Virus record (IMG/VR): IMGVR_UViG_3300047457_000670
Location: 1-22,920 of that record
Length of the DNA: 22,920 nt
Source of the DNA: a virus
Direction: 5' to 3' (one strand)
The position numbers and the translations under genes were made by a program. How positions within the stretch are numbered: the stretch's first letter is position 1; every line of letters starts with the position of its first letter. The notes below the pieces were generated by a model. It did not search any database and was not told the DNA's origin. It worked only from the letters and a program-made list of their open reading frames with translations. Of this stretch, positions 1 to 8,385 are shown piece after piece.

Positions 1-3000
1 TTCCCCAATAAGCCCCGCCCCCATTTGCGCCTGCACAATGCTGCCGCGATGCCCCGCAAGTGACCTGCTATTTTCTAATGCTTTTTGAGTAGCAAGTTCT
101 TTATCTTTAGCACTTGCTAATGCTTCATAAAGGGTCTTTTGCTGTTTAAGCAATTCAACTTGTTTGGTAGCTTCGCTAGTTTTCTGCGTTTCATAGAATG
201 CTATAGCCCTATCTAAGTCAACAGCCTTCGCTAGATAGTCATTATAGGTCTTTGTCGGTTTGCCCAATAGCGCATCAATAGCTGCCCCGACCGTAGCCGC
301 AGTACTTTTAGCTTGTTTTTCAAACTCTTGTGTTAGCGCAGCATACGTTCGTTGGGCTAATGCAACGTCTTTTGCCGTTTTACTCTGAATTTCTGCCCGT
401 TCACTGTCTAATTTAAGCAGTTCAGAACTTAAAACAAGTTCCTCTTTCTGCTCTTTAGTCATCGTGGATGATTTAACGGCAGAAGCCAGCACTTTGTTAA
501 CGTAGGCTTCAGCAACTCCACCTAGCGTCTTTAATCTAGCATTTATCTCTTCTTCTGTGACTTCTGCTGCTGTCTTATTTATAGAAGTCAACCATGCCCT
601 GACAGAAGGTGGCCCCTCTTTATAAGCAAGCAATGCTAGTTTAATTCTGCCAAAACTCTCTATTTGCTTGTTTAGGTAAACTTGCCCAGCTTTTTCCGTT
701 TCGCGCAGTGTCTCTACTTGAACATCGCTTAGTTCATTCTTCGCTTGCGTAGCAATTTCATGAATTATTTTGTAGGCATTATTGAAGCGTTCCTCTAGTG
801 CTTTTCTATTATTGTCGTTTACACCCATACCTTCAAGATAGGCGGCGCGTACAGTGTGCATCGGCCCAATAGCAGTGCTATCAGCATTAACTAAATTGCC
901 TCGCTGGGCCTTAGTTAATGACCTATAGTCAGCGGTCTTTAAGCTACTTTCTGCTAATTTAATAGCATTAGGTAATTCATCACTAAGTAATGTTATATCC
1001 TTTTTAATAGTGGAGCCAACTTCAATGAAAGTCTGATGCAACTGATTTGCATACTCTATTTCCTCTTCTTTAGACTTTCTACTAGCTTCTGCTATTTGCT
1101 GTTGCAATTCAAGCGTCTTCTGCAAGGCTTCTTGCGGTGATATTTCACCGATGGCAGGCGATGCCTTGGTCTTTAGAGCCTCAATATCAGCTTCCCTAGC
1201 AGCTATAAATTCTTTTAACTGCTCCCGATGAACTTGTTGATACTTTTCAAACTGTTTACGAAGCCCTTTTTCAAATGATGATACATCCTTCTCACTCATC
1301 TTGAATGCTTCAAATAGCGCAGTATTCTCCCCGGGTGCAGTTGGCTTGTAGTCTGCGACAGCCTTATTAACCCTAGTTAGCTCTGCCTCTACGACGCTCT
1401 TTATTTTCTCAAAATAAGTATGGTATACAACCCTCGGGTCAGCATTCTCCGGTATAGCTAAACTTTCCCTTGTTATAGTTTCCCCTAGTACAACTATTTG
1501 TCCTTTTTGCTCATTTAATTTCTTTATAAACTCATCAACCCTACCTTTAGCTGCTGCATTTTCATTAGACAGCATGGGTTCAGCCGATTTAGTATAGTCT
1601 TGAAGACTTTTTTGTGCTTGCGTGAATGCTTCAGTTACATCTTTTTGCCTTTTAAGTAAATCAATGCGCTTTAGTGCCGCTTCTTCCTCCGGTATTTTCT
1701 GCAATTCACTTAACTTATGCAATAATACATCAGTTACAACAGCTCCCTTATCTAATTGTACGTTTAAGTAACCAAGGCTAGCACCAGCAGTTACCATAGC
1801 CAATCCAGCAGGATTAAGCACTTTAGGTAGAACGGAAATAAGCGTTTGAACTGCCGCAATACCAAGTAGCCCTTCTAGGGCACCACGAACTGCCCCAATG
1901 CTTTCACTGAATTTATAGGTATCGGCAGAAGCCTCCGTGAGGGCGTCTACATACGAAGTGACCCCTTTAAGTAGCGTCTTTAGAGTTTGTTCAAATGTTC
2001 TATAAACATTATCTTCAAGTTTAGTTACTGCGGTTTGGTAATCCCCTATAGCAGCATTAAGCCCTTCTCGCGCTGATTCAAATGCACTACCGCCAAAGCG
2101 TTCGGCCATAAAGCGGGAAAACGCATCAAGCTCTTTATGAGCATATACATTTCCCTTCTTCATTTCCTCCGCAAGCTGCATAGTAGTCCTACCGGTTGCA
2201 GCAGCAAAACTAGAGAATGCACCAGGTAGGTAGTTTGAAAGCTGTTTAACTAGCTCTTCACTTTGAATTTTACCTTTGTTAAACATCTGTGCAATGGCTA
2301 GAAATACATGCGCGGTCTTATCCCCACTAGCATGTAATGTAGTCATTACAGTGTTTATATTCTTAAAGATTTCCCACGTTGTCTCGACACTCTCACCCGC
2401 CATAGTTGAGGATGCCGCGAAGTTTCTGAAGTTCTCACGCAGTGTATTCACTGCAATACCTGTCCTTTTTGCTTCCTTGTCTATTTTAAGGAATTGCATG
2501 GCGGATTCAGTTGCACTACCCATAGTAGCTTCTAAGCTAGCAAAGGTAGATTCAAGCTCAATGCCCTCTTTAGGTATTTCTCGTAAAACCTCTTGTATTT
2601 TATTAGATATAGTATAAATGCTGCCCATAATAGCGTACACCTTAGTGTAATGCGCTATGCTCTGAGCAAGGTTCATATTATAAGCATTTACCTTTTCAGG
2701 GTTAGGTTCAACCGAGGCGATTGCACGCTGTAAATTCGTTAGTTGCGCCTTATAGTTACCTATAATGGCATTCCTTGCTTGCGTAGCTTCCTCTAATGTT
2801 GTTATAGTTTTATTTTTAATTTTATCATCAATAGCGGCTAAGGCGGCAGCTAGACTTTTATAAATCTCTTTCTCACGTTCAGCAAACATGAGCAATTTAG
2901 TTTCCTTAGACTCTAACCCTGTGCGGTATACAGATAGCTCAATTTTATTGGCCATTTGTATAGAGGCCACAGCTTCTTTATTAGCCTCTTTTTGCTTACG

Positions 3001-4392
3001 AAGCAACGCTGCTATTGCTGCTTCCTCATCCTTATAGCGTTTAATAGGCGCATAAGCCTCAATAGCTCTTGCGCTTCGTTCCTCCATAAGGGCATTTAGC
3101 TTTCTTTGTACCGTACTTTCCCTAGCAATCTTATTCTCTAAGTATTGCTGATTTACTTCATCGCGTTTAGCCTCATACTCTCTAGTAATAGCTAGTAGGT
3201 CTTGCTGATATTTAGTCTGCAATGCCTTAAGGCTATCATTGCCCCCTAGCATAACCGCCTGTTCGTGTGCTAGCGATAGCTCTACTGCTTTTTCATTATA
3301 ACGCAGATATTGCGTAATCCATTCTTTTTTCTTATCATAAATTTCCTTTTCAGTTTTAATTGCGTCAAGCCTAGCTTGAGTTTCACTTTGTATGGCCTTT
3401 TCAGCCTTCTCTGCACTTAACGTAACGCGATTCATCTCATTAGTTAATGCGGTTGTGTCGGCTGTTGGGCCTTCTTTTTGCGCGTTAGCAATGAGTGTTT
3501 TTATCGCAATATCAGTATTTTTACGGATTGTTAGAATGTCATGAGCGCGTTTTAGCTCTATCCCCCGTATAGTGTCTTCCCCATGTTTGGCAATAGCTAT
3601 TTCAACGTCTATTTGCCCCCTATAGTCATTTATGTATTCCTTAAATAAATTACTCGTACTTTGCAGTGCTTGCTTGAATTTATCTTGTTCTGCCAGTGTT
3701 GCTTGCGCCTGCGCCTGTGCTAAACGCAATTTATCCATTGAATCGGCCACAAGGCTAGCTCTCATAGCATTTGCAAATGATACTAGCTTTTCCGGGTCTT
3801 CCGATTTATAAATTATTTCTTCTAACTCTTTAAGGTCAAGTGCCAACGAACGCATAATAGCTTTACGTTGGTTGGCATAACTGCGTATAATCCCTATACG
3901 GGTCGTTTCTCCATTTAATATAACCCTTGCGCTTTCAGATTCAAGCAATTCTTCCTGGTTAAGTAGGGCATTGCTTGTTTTCTTAAACTCACTTACAGTG
4001 GCTTTACCCCGCTCCGCTAGTTGGGCCGTAATATGTTGCGTCGTTTGCTCTTCCCCTGTGCGTAATTTACTCTCAAGGTCTCGATACTCGGACATATTAA
4101 GTATCTGATCCTTTGAAAGTAGCATTTTAGCTATTCCCATATCCTGCGAGTGCAAGGCATACTTAACTTCGCCTATAGCCCTTGCTAGCGACCGTAAGTT
4201 ATTCGCTTCTAATTTAAGGTCGTGGGAGAAGAAAGATTTACCACCTTCACCCTTCGATAATGTACTATAGAAGTCTTTTACATTTACTTTAAGGTCTTTG
4301 AGAAGTACAAGCAGTTCGCCGAGTTCTTCCGCAGAAGTGCCTGTCTCAGCAATAACTGAAAGTTTATAAGTGCTTGTTGTTTCAGTCGCCAT
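1..4392 (-). CDS. Tape measure protein (gpH-like), C-terminus beyond window
   Basis: The tape measure sets tail length, scaffolds tube polymerisation and is ejected with the DNA. I read one open frame from ATG 4392 to base 1, 1464 codons, with no stop found in the stretches checked. The start MATETTSTYKLSV has a good SD (AGAGG, 4402-4398, 5 nt spacing) and overlaps the end of the G-T frame by 11 nt (ATGGCGACTGA). Residues about 1-600 are charged, Lys/Glu/Ala-rich and probably helical coiled coil. Residues about 611-747 match the conserved tape-measure domain, with ATMGSATESAMQF near 620 and GKIQSEELVKQL followed by LPGAF near 705-720. Residues about 826-874 form a Gly/Ala/Leu-rich hydrophobic stretch, after which charged helix resumes. 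By the usual rule of about 0.15 nm per residue the tail would be at least about 220 nm (inference). Confidence 0.93.
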   Translation of the reverse strand, partial: MATETTSTYKLSVIAETGTSAEELGELLVLLKDLKVNVKDFYSTLSKGEGGKSFFSHDLKLEANNLRSLARAIGEVKYALHSQDMGIAKMLLSKDQILNMSEYRDLESKLRTGEEQTTQHITAQLAERGKATVSEFKKTSNALLNQEELLESESARVILNGETTRIGIIRSYANQRKAIMRSLALDLKELEEIIYKSEDPEKLVSFANAMRASLVADSMDKLRLAQAQAQATLAEQDKFKQALQSTSNLFKEYINDYRGQIDVEIAIAKHGEDTIRGIELKRAHDILTIRKNTDIAIKTLIANAQKEGPTADTTALTNEMNRVTLSAEKAEKAIQSETQARLDAIKTEKEIYDKKKEWITQYLRYNEKAVELSLAHEQAVMLGGNDSLKALQTKYQQDLLAITREYEAKRDEVNQQYLENKIARESTVQRKLNALMEERSARAIEAYAPIKRYKDEEAAIAALLRKQKEANKEAVASIQMANKIELSVYRTGLESKETKLLMFAEREKEIYKSLAAALAAIDDKIKNKTITTLEEATQARNAIIGNYKAQLTNLQRAIASVEPNPEKVNAYNMNLAQSIAHYTKVYAIMGSIYTISNKIQEVLREIPKEGIELESTFASLEATMGSATESAMQFLKIDKEAKRTGIAVNTLRENFRNFAASSTMAGESVETTWEIFKNINTVMTTLHASGDKTAHVFLAIAQMFNKGKIQSEELVKQLSNYLPGAFSSFAAATGRTTMQLAEEMKKGNVYAHKELDAFSRFMAERFGGSAFESAREGLNAAIGDYQTAVTKLEDNVYRTFEQTLKTLLKGVTSYVDALTEASADTYKFSESIGAVRGALEGLLGIAAVQTLISVLPKVLNPAGLAMVTAGASLGYLNVQLDKGAVVTDVLLHKLSELQKIPEEEAALKRIDLLKRQKDVTEAFTQAQKSLQDYTKSAEPMLSNENAAAKGRVDEFIKKLNEQKGQIVVLGETITRESLAIPENADPRVVYHTYFEKIKSVVEAELTRVNKAVADYKPTAPGENTALFEAFKMSEKDVSSFEKGLRKQFEKYQQVHREQLKEFIAAREADIEALKTKASPAIGEISPQEALQKTLELQQQIAEASRKSKEEEIEYANQLHQTFIEVGSTIKKDITLLSDELPNAIKLAESSLKTADYRSLTKAQRGNLVNADSTAIGPMHTVRAAYLEGMGVNDNNRKALEERFNNAYKIIHEIATQAKNELSDVQVETLRETEKAGQVYLNKQIESFGRIKLALLAYKEGPPSVRAWLTSINKTAAEVTEEEINARLKTLGGVAEAYVNKVLASAVKSSTMTKEQKEELVLSSELLKLDSERAEIQSKTAKDVALAQRTYAALTQEFEKQAKSTAATVGAAIDALLGKPTKTYNDYLAKAVDLDRAIAFYETQKTSEATKQVELLKQQKTLYEALASAKDKELATQKALENSRSLAGHRGSIVQAQMGAGLIGE

Positions 4393-5169
4393 AAGAGCCT
4401 CTAATAATGCTTACAAAACCATCATGTATGTATTGAACGCTAACTAAAGTTTCCCTCAATGGAATATCGAAGTCTTTTATTAGCGCAAGCAACATCGTGG
4501 TGTCTATAGTATAGTCACTTTTGGTAAAGGGGTACAGAATCTTGTAAAGTTCAAAGACTTGTGAATTGCATTCCCATAGGTCGATAACTATCGTTTCGTC
4601 TTTTACTTCAGTAGTTACGATAGTATTGTCGCTATCAATATCTAGTAGAGCCTCTAACGCTTCCTCATCGCTTTTATTACTCAATAGTTCCTTTCGCGGG
4701 GGAGAGGAGGCTCTACCTAAAGCCTCCCCCGCTTGTCTCAGTTTCCCAGACTATCTTCTTTATAAGAAGATGCGTTAGTGATTGCGATGTTAAATGTGGC
4801 GAAAATTGCTGTTTTCCACGGCAAACTTGCGAAGTATTTATCAATCATAACTTCCAAGCATTCTTTGGGGGTTTCCCAAACACCTGGCAAAGCCTCTGCC
4901 GTTCTAGTGTCAACGATGAGTTCTTCAACTTTACCCGTCTTTGTGTCTTCAATTTCTACTTTTGCGTTACAAATGTAGGCAATCTCAGCCTTAACAACGG
5001 CATCAAAATCAGTCAGGTTTTGCCAAGAGACAATTTTTTCTTCCATCGTTGGGATGTCATAGCGATGAAACCCGACGCTTATGCTATCTTGCGTATTCGC
5101 AGCATCTTTCGCGGTCACTTTAAGTTCAATGACGGGTGTTTGCAATTTAACGTACAACTTCTTTGACAT
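4382..5169 (-). CDS. Tail assembly chaperone fusion G-T (-1 frameshift product)
   Basis: Slippage at GGGAAAC (4747-4741) moves ribosomes into the -1 frame, which is open from 4741 to the stop at 4384-4382. It adds 119 residues to G (262 in total; lambda gpGT is about 279). The extension begins LRQAGEALGRASSPP and continues through SNKSDEEALEALL to SIIRGSYGD. In lambda the T part binds the tape measure or tube subunits while G coats the tape measure. A 100-codon reading beginning at TTG 4684 is only the distal part of this frame. It has no need for its own start, and the upstream frame stays open back to the slip site. The T end overlaps the tape measure start by 11 nt, as expected for coupled translation. 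Confidence 0.88.
4696..4747 (-). promoter_or_regulatory. Programmed -1 frameshift signal: GGGAAAC plus stem-loop
   Basis: Read on the minus strand, the zero frame is CTG GGA AAC TGA, so the heptamer is G GGA AAC in X XXY YYZ phasing at 4747-4741. After an 8-nt spacer (TGAGACAA) a stem starts at 4732. GCGGG + GGAGGCT pairs with AGCCTCC + CCCGC: 12 base pairs, an 8-nt loop (4720-4713) and a 5-nt bulge (4705-4701), GC-rich. Lambda uses GGGAAAG at the same place. The -1 frame has no stop until 4382. Confidence 0.9.
4738..5169 (-). CDS. Tail assembly chaperone G
   Basis: This 143-residue protein is the short product of a lambda-type G/G-T pair, chaperones that coat the tape measure and recruit tube subunits. 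Its position directly before the tape measure gene, its length (lambda gpG is about 140) and the frameshift signal at its end support the call. It starts MSKKLYVKLQTP with SD AGGTAGAG just upstream, and ends SYKEDSLGN before TGA. The slippery heptamer GGGAAAC occupies the last codons, so a fraction of ribosomes continues into the -1 frame. It follows the membrane-protein gene by 8 nt in one minus-strand operon. The sequence itself is divergent, so the call rests mainly on context and the frameshift. Confidence 0.85.
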   Translation of the reverse strand: MSKKLYVKLQTPVIELKVTAKDAANTQDSISVGFHRYDIPTMEEKIVSWQNLTDFDAVVKAEIAYICNAKVEIEDTKTGKVEELIVDTRTAEALPGVWETPKECLEVMIDKYFASLPWKTAIFATFNIAITNASSYKEDSLGN

Positions 5170-5177
5170 TTCTCTAC

Positions 5178-5459
5178 CTATCTGTGTTTATTTGGTAATG
5201 CGGGACAGCTTTTCGGCACTTCTATATCTTCTGGCATAGTGTACTTTATCTGATGGACAACTTGTGTAAGTTCCCTAATGACCTCAGTATGGTCTGCCAT
5301 AGATTTTTCAAAACATTCACGCCATTCTGCCCGTTCTTCTCTTTGCATATTCAATAAGTGTAGTATAATACTCTTACCTACCATCCAAATTGTTAAGAAC
5401 AAGGCTCCAATGACCATTCCGGCTAGGCCGAAGTTTTGCCAGGGTGTAATTTCTAACAT
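5178..5459 (-). CDS. Small single-span membrane protein, holin-like candidate
   Basis: This 93-residue protein has one N-terminal hydrophobic segment (about residues 9-31, NFGLAGMVIGALFLTIWMVG) followed by a charged amphipathic helix (NMQREERAEWRECFEKS and on). The plan, a short periplasmic N-terminus, one span and a cytoplasmic helix, is like BhlA/UviB-type and other small phage holin-like proteins. I saw no decisive motif, so function is inferred only from topology. It is the first gene after the minus-strand promoter, with SD AGGTGA close to ATG 5459, and lies 8 nt before G. Its place at the head of a tail-assembly operon, far from the M15 lysin at 16822, is unusual for a holin. A tail-associated or superinfection role is an alternative. 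Confidence 0.55.
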   Translation of the reverse strand: MLEITPWQNFGLAGMVIGALFLTIWMVGKSIILHLLNMQREERAEWRECFEKSMADHTEVIRELTQVVHQIKYTMPEDIEVPKSCPALPNKHR

Positions 5460-5476
5460 GGTTCACCTACAAGATA

Positions 5477-5505
5477 ATTTTACAAAAAAAGTGGACAAAT
5501 TTCAA
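5477..5505 (-). promoter_or_regulatory. Sigma70-like promoter for the minus-strand tail operon
   Basis: On the minus strand TTGAAA (5505-5500) and TAAAAT (5482-5477) are separated by exactly 17 bp. It lies in the 59-bp gap between divergent genes and points at the gene starting at 5459; transcription would start near 5470, leaving a very short leader. The same two hexamers with the same spacing occur at 18134-18162. On the plus strand the gap holds GATAAT (5473-5478) as a possible -10, but I see no good -35, so a rightward promoter here is unproven. Confidence 0.65.
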
Positions 5506-5518
5506 GACGAGTACAAGC

Positions 5519-6124
5519 ATGAGCAATGATACTAACTCTACGCTAGTAGATAACATTAACTTAAACTCTAAGGTTAACGTAAATACACTAGCTTACATTC
5601 TCGGTCTCTCTCGCGGCGCACTATACAATGATGCTAAGTCAGGTAAGTTTGGCGGTAAAACATTAAGTGACCAAACTTACATGGAGGCAATACAGAACTA
5701 TAGAAACTACTTCACTTCTGGTGGCCGTGCCCATTATGCAAATGCAGCGGCTAATGCCGAGGGAGCCACCCTTGTTGAGCGTCAGCTAACGCAAAAGTTA
5801 CGGGCCGATAAAGCAGCGGAGGTTAAAACGTGGTTAACCATTGCTGAAAAGCGCAAAAAACTCTTATATGAGCCAGAACTTCGGCGTTTCTATGAACCAT
5901 TCATTCATATTATAAAAAATGGAATAGTCTCAATTTCATTAGACTTCCCTGAAACACGAACTAAAGTAGACAACGTGTTAAACTCTTTAGCAGAATTTGG
6001 CTCTGTCATTATAACACAGGCCGAAGAGGACTCGGATAAATTTCTTACGGAAATGCTGGAACTTGACCTTGACAGCGATATAGCAAAATTGTCATTTATT
6101 GCAGAAGAAGTAGAAACGCTATAA
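5519..6124 (+). CDS. Terminase small subunit (Nu1-like)
   Basis: The small terminase binds the packaging site and recruits the large subunit. The protein has 201 residues. An N-terminal helix-turn-helix-like segment, VNTLAYILGLSRGALYNDAK (residues 21-40), is followed by a basic helical middle (QLTQKLRADKAAEVKTWL, then AEKRKK) typical of Nu1-type subunits. The acidic C-terminus (ELDLDSDIAKL, then AEEVET) would be the part that contacts the large subunit. Its position, 3 nt before the large terminase and first in the rightward head operon, supports the call. The SD before ATG 5519 is weak. Sequence similarity to lambda Nu1 is low, so the assignment relies on layout and neighbour as well as motifs. 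Confidence 0.8.
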   Translation: MSNDTNSTLVDNINLNSKVNVNTLAYILGLSRGALYNDAKSGKFGGKTLSDQTYMEAIQNYRNYFTSGGRAHYANAAANAEGATLVERQLTQKLRADKAAEVKTWLTIAEKRKKLLYEPELRRFYEPFIHIIKNGIVSISLDFPETRTKVDNVLNSLAEFGSVIITQAEEDSDKFLTEMLELDLDSDIAKLSFIAEEVETL

Positions 6125-6127
6125 ATT

Positions 6128-8104
6128 ATGAGAACCATTTATAACGCACCAGAAAGAGCCTTGCTTGGGTCTTTATTTAAGATATTCCAGAGAGTTCCAG
6201 CAATGTCTACCATTGATTGGGCTAAAAAGTATCGCCTTATTTCAAAGAAAGAAACATCTTTTGGCGAAGGTAAGTTCGATGCTAACTTAACCCCTTATAT
6301 GGAATACGTCTACGATTGCTTGGATAATCCTAGAATATCTACTATTGTAGCTAAAAAGAGCGCACGCATAGGATGGACAGAAACCATCAATAACTATAGG
6401 GGAAAGCGTATTCACGTTGACCCAACCACGATGTTATTAGGGTTTCCCACCCTCACTGCCGCTAAAATCTTTGCTAAGGAAAAGTGGAGAGTATTCATTG
6501 AAAATGTACCTGTGCTTCGCACCCTTGTCAATCAAGGTATTGCAGAAAATAAAAAGTCATTTTATGACTATGACTTTCCAGGGGGGCACTTGCGACTTTC
6601 AACCCTTGGTAGTATTACTAATCAGAAAAGTTCAAATTTAGAGTATATTGAAGTAGAAGAGCCTGATGATGCCCCCGATGACGTGTCTGGCCAGGGCGAC
6701 ACTTTCGCTAACCTTAAAGAACGGCAAAAACTTGTCCCTCTTATAAAGCGTAAGTTTATTTTTGGCGGCACACCAACTTTTAAGGACTTTAGCCGGGTTG
6801 AAAGTGCTATTAAAGCGTCAAATTGGATGATATTTAAGGCAGAATGCCATAATTGCGCGGCACTTGTGCCAATGGATGGCAGTTCCTTTAACAACCTTGT
6901 CTATGATGTCTATCCTAATAAAAAGATAGATGAAATATACGGGGTAAATGACCCAGATAGTGCTAAATTCATCTGCCCTCATTGCGCGGCTGAGTGGACT
7001 TTTGAACAGAAAAACGCTAATATAATTGCCGGCAAAAAGTATGGTTTTACCGACCACACCGGCAACTTCTCTAAGGGATGGCATCCTAAAAATGAAGGTG
7101 TCATAGATACCTTCGGGTTTGACTTTAGCGAAATGCTGTGCCCTTTTTCCGGTAGCTCATTTGTAGAGATGGCTAAGGCACGTATACTTGCTGAGAGGGA
7201 GTTAGCTATAGGTAAAGAACTTCTTATGAAGTCTTTTGTTAATAATAAAATGGGAGAACCCTATTCGTCAGGCTTTAATGCTATGGAGCCTGAGGAAATG
7301 AGAAAATATCGCAGAAACTATCAAGAAGGGGTAGTTCCTATGGAAGCCGTGATAGCTTTTGCTGGTATTGACGTGCAGGATAATAGGTTTGCCTATGTTA
7401 TACGCGCTTGGGGGCGTGATGGAACATCCTATTTAGTAAAGTGGGAAGAAATTTATGGAAATACCCTAAATGGTGATGATAAAATATGGGATGAACTGGC
7501 CCGCAGGGTAGTGACAGTGTCGCTGCCCCATGCAAGCGGTAAGGAAATGCCGGTTACAATGGCGTCTATAGATAGTGCATTTAATACCGAACTTGTCTAT
7601 CGTTTTGTCTATAGAATGCACGAAGATTACCCAGGGGTTTTACTTTGCTGTCGTGGTGTAAAGGATTTACGTTTTAGTGAAGATGAAATTTATAGGGAAC
7701 CTTCTATGTTTGAGATAGCTACAACGGCGCAATATAGAAGAACATTGGCAGAACGCCTCGGTGTTACCGTGTACCACGTTGGGACACATAAAGCGCATGG
7801 GGAGATACTTAGAAGAATGATGCTCGCAGTGCAGGCATCAAAATCTCCTGAAAATTACCGTTCCGACATCATGTACTGGAATGACCAAAGTTACGGTGGC
7901 TATGAAGAACAAATAGTATCTTGCCGTAAAATCTTTACGATTGACCATAATGGGAATACTAAAGAGAATTATAAATTGATTCCAGGCAAGCGTAAAGAAG
8001 CAATAGACTGTGAAAAACTTGCACTTCATGCTGCTATTGCTCATGGGATACGACAATATACCCCTGAGCGTTATGCAGAACTTGAGCGATACTATTGGAG
8101 TTAA
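6128..8104 (+). CDS. Terminase large subunit (GpA family)
   Basis: This is the packaging motor ATPase and nuclease that cuts concatemers and pumps DNA through the portal. The 658 residues match the lambda gpA length and domain order. A deviant Walker A lies at KSARIGWT (77-84; lambda has KSARVGYS). A Walker B-like acidic strand is at YIEVEEPDDAPDDV (about 173-186). A four-cysteine zinc-binding pair is C240-x2-C243 and C283-x2-C286 (CHNC, CPHC). The C-terminal nuclease core begins at AGIDVQDNRF (D415) and ends near DCEKLALHAAIAHG. The start ATG 6128 lies 3 nt after the small subunit stop; its SD is weak, so translation may be coupled. Confidence 0.97.
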   Translation: MRTIYNAPERALLGSLFKIFQRVPAMSTIDWAKKYRLISKKETSFGEGKFDANLTPYMEYVYDCLDNPRISTIVAKKSARIGWTETINNYRGKRIHVDPTTMLLGFPTLTAAKIFAKEKWRVFIENVPVLRTLVNQGIAENKKSFYDYDFPGGHLRLSTLGSITNQKSSNLEYIEVEEPDDAPDDVSGQGDTFANLKERQKLVPLIKRKFIFGGTPTFKDFSRVESAIKASNWMIFKAECHNCAALVPMDGSSFNNLVYDVYPNKKIDEIYGVNDPDSAKFICPHCAAEWTFEQKNANIIAGKKYGFTDHTGNFSKGWHPKNEGVIDTFGFDFSEMLCPFSGSSFVEMAKARILAERELAIGKELLMKSFVNNKMGEPYSSGFNAMEPEEMRKYRRNYQEGVVPMEAVIAFAGIDVQDNRFAYVIRAWGRDGTSYLVKWEEIYGNTLNGDDKIWDELARRVVTVSLPHASGKEMPVTMASIDSAFNTELVYRFVYRMHEDYPGVLLCCRGVKDLRFSEDEIYREPSMFEIATTAQYRRTLAERLGVTVYHVGTHKAHGEILRRMMLAVQASKSPENYRSDIMYWNDQSYGGYEEQIVSCRKIFTIDHNGNTKENYKLIPGKRKEAIDCEKLALHAAIAHGIRQYTPERYAELERYYWS

Positions 8105-8109
8105 CTGTT

Positions 8110-8385
8110 ATGACTGCCGCAGAAATTAAAGTAGCATTAGACACTGTTAATACCGCTATAGCGCAGCTATTATCTGGTAAGCGCGTGTTAGAACTTCGTG
8201 TAGGTAGCGGGAACTTTTTTCGTCAGTTTCGCTACGGAGAAGTTACGCTAGACGCATTAAAGGAATATAGAACTGAATTGATGCAAATGTTGCAAACTAT
8301 AGATGCAGCTAATGCTACCCCGTCTTTTAGAACCTACGCGACCGTACCACTTGTTGTTAAGAAGGCCAGAGCATGTCTAATGTAA
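8110..8385 (+). CDS. Head-tail joining protein gpW-like
   Basis: gpW plugs the portal after packaging and makes the site where the tail docks. I chose ATG 8110 (MTAAEIKVAL), giving 91 residues, because GGAG (8097-8100) lies 9 nt upstream; TTG 8095 in the same frame overlaps the terminase end and lacks an SD. The two-helix plan with a short strand pair (SGKRVLELRVGSGNFFRQF, then RYGEVTLDALKEYRTEL) is that of the gpW family, which is usually about 68 residues. The extra length is a C-terminal tail ending VVKKARACLM. It overlaps the portal gene by 13 nt. The terminase-gpW-portal order is that of lambda. Confidence 0.85.
   Translation: MTAAEIKVALDTVNTAIAQLLSGKRVLELRVGSGNFFRQFRYGEVTLDALKEYRTELMQMLQTIDAANATPSFRTYATVPLVVKKARACLM

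Noticed and set aside
2276-2617. 113-codon plus-strand open frame inside the tape measure gene
   Set aside because: The opposite strand codes here for the conserved tape-measure domain. This frame has no SD and an artefact-like composition.
4382-4684. Independent 100-codon gene starting at TTG 4684
   Set aside because: The frame is open upstream to the GGGAAAC slip site and is the T part of the G-T fusion. The TTG has no convincing role as a start.
4696-4732. Strong stem-loop read as a transcription terminator between convergent or divergent units
   Set aside because: No T-run follows on either strand, both flanks are coding on the minus strand, and its 8-nt distance from the slippery site explains it better.
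5460-5518. Rightward promoter using GATAAT at 5473-5478
   Set aside because: The -35 position at 16-18 bp spacing reads TTTCTA or worse. It is too weak to call from sequence alone.
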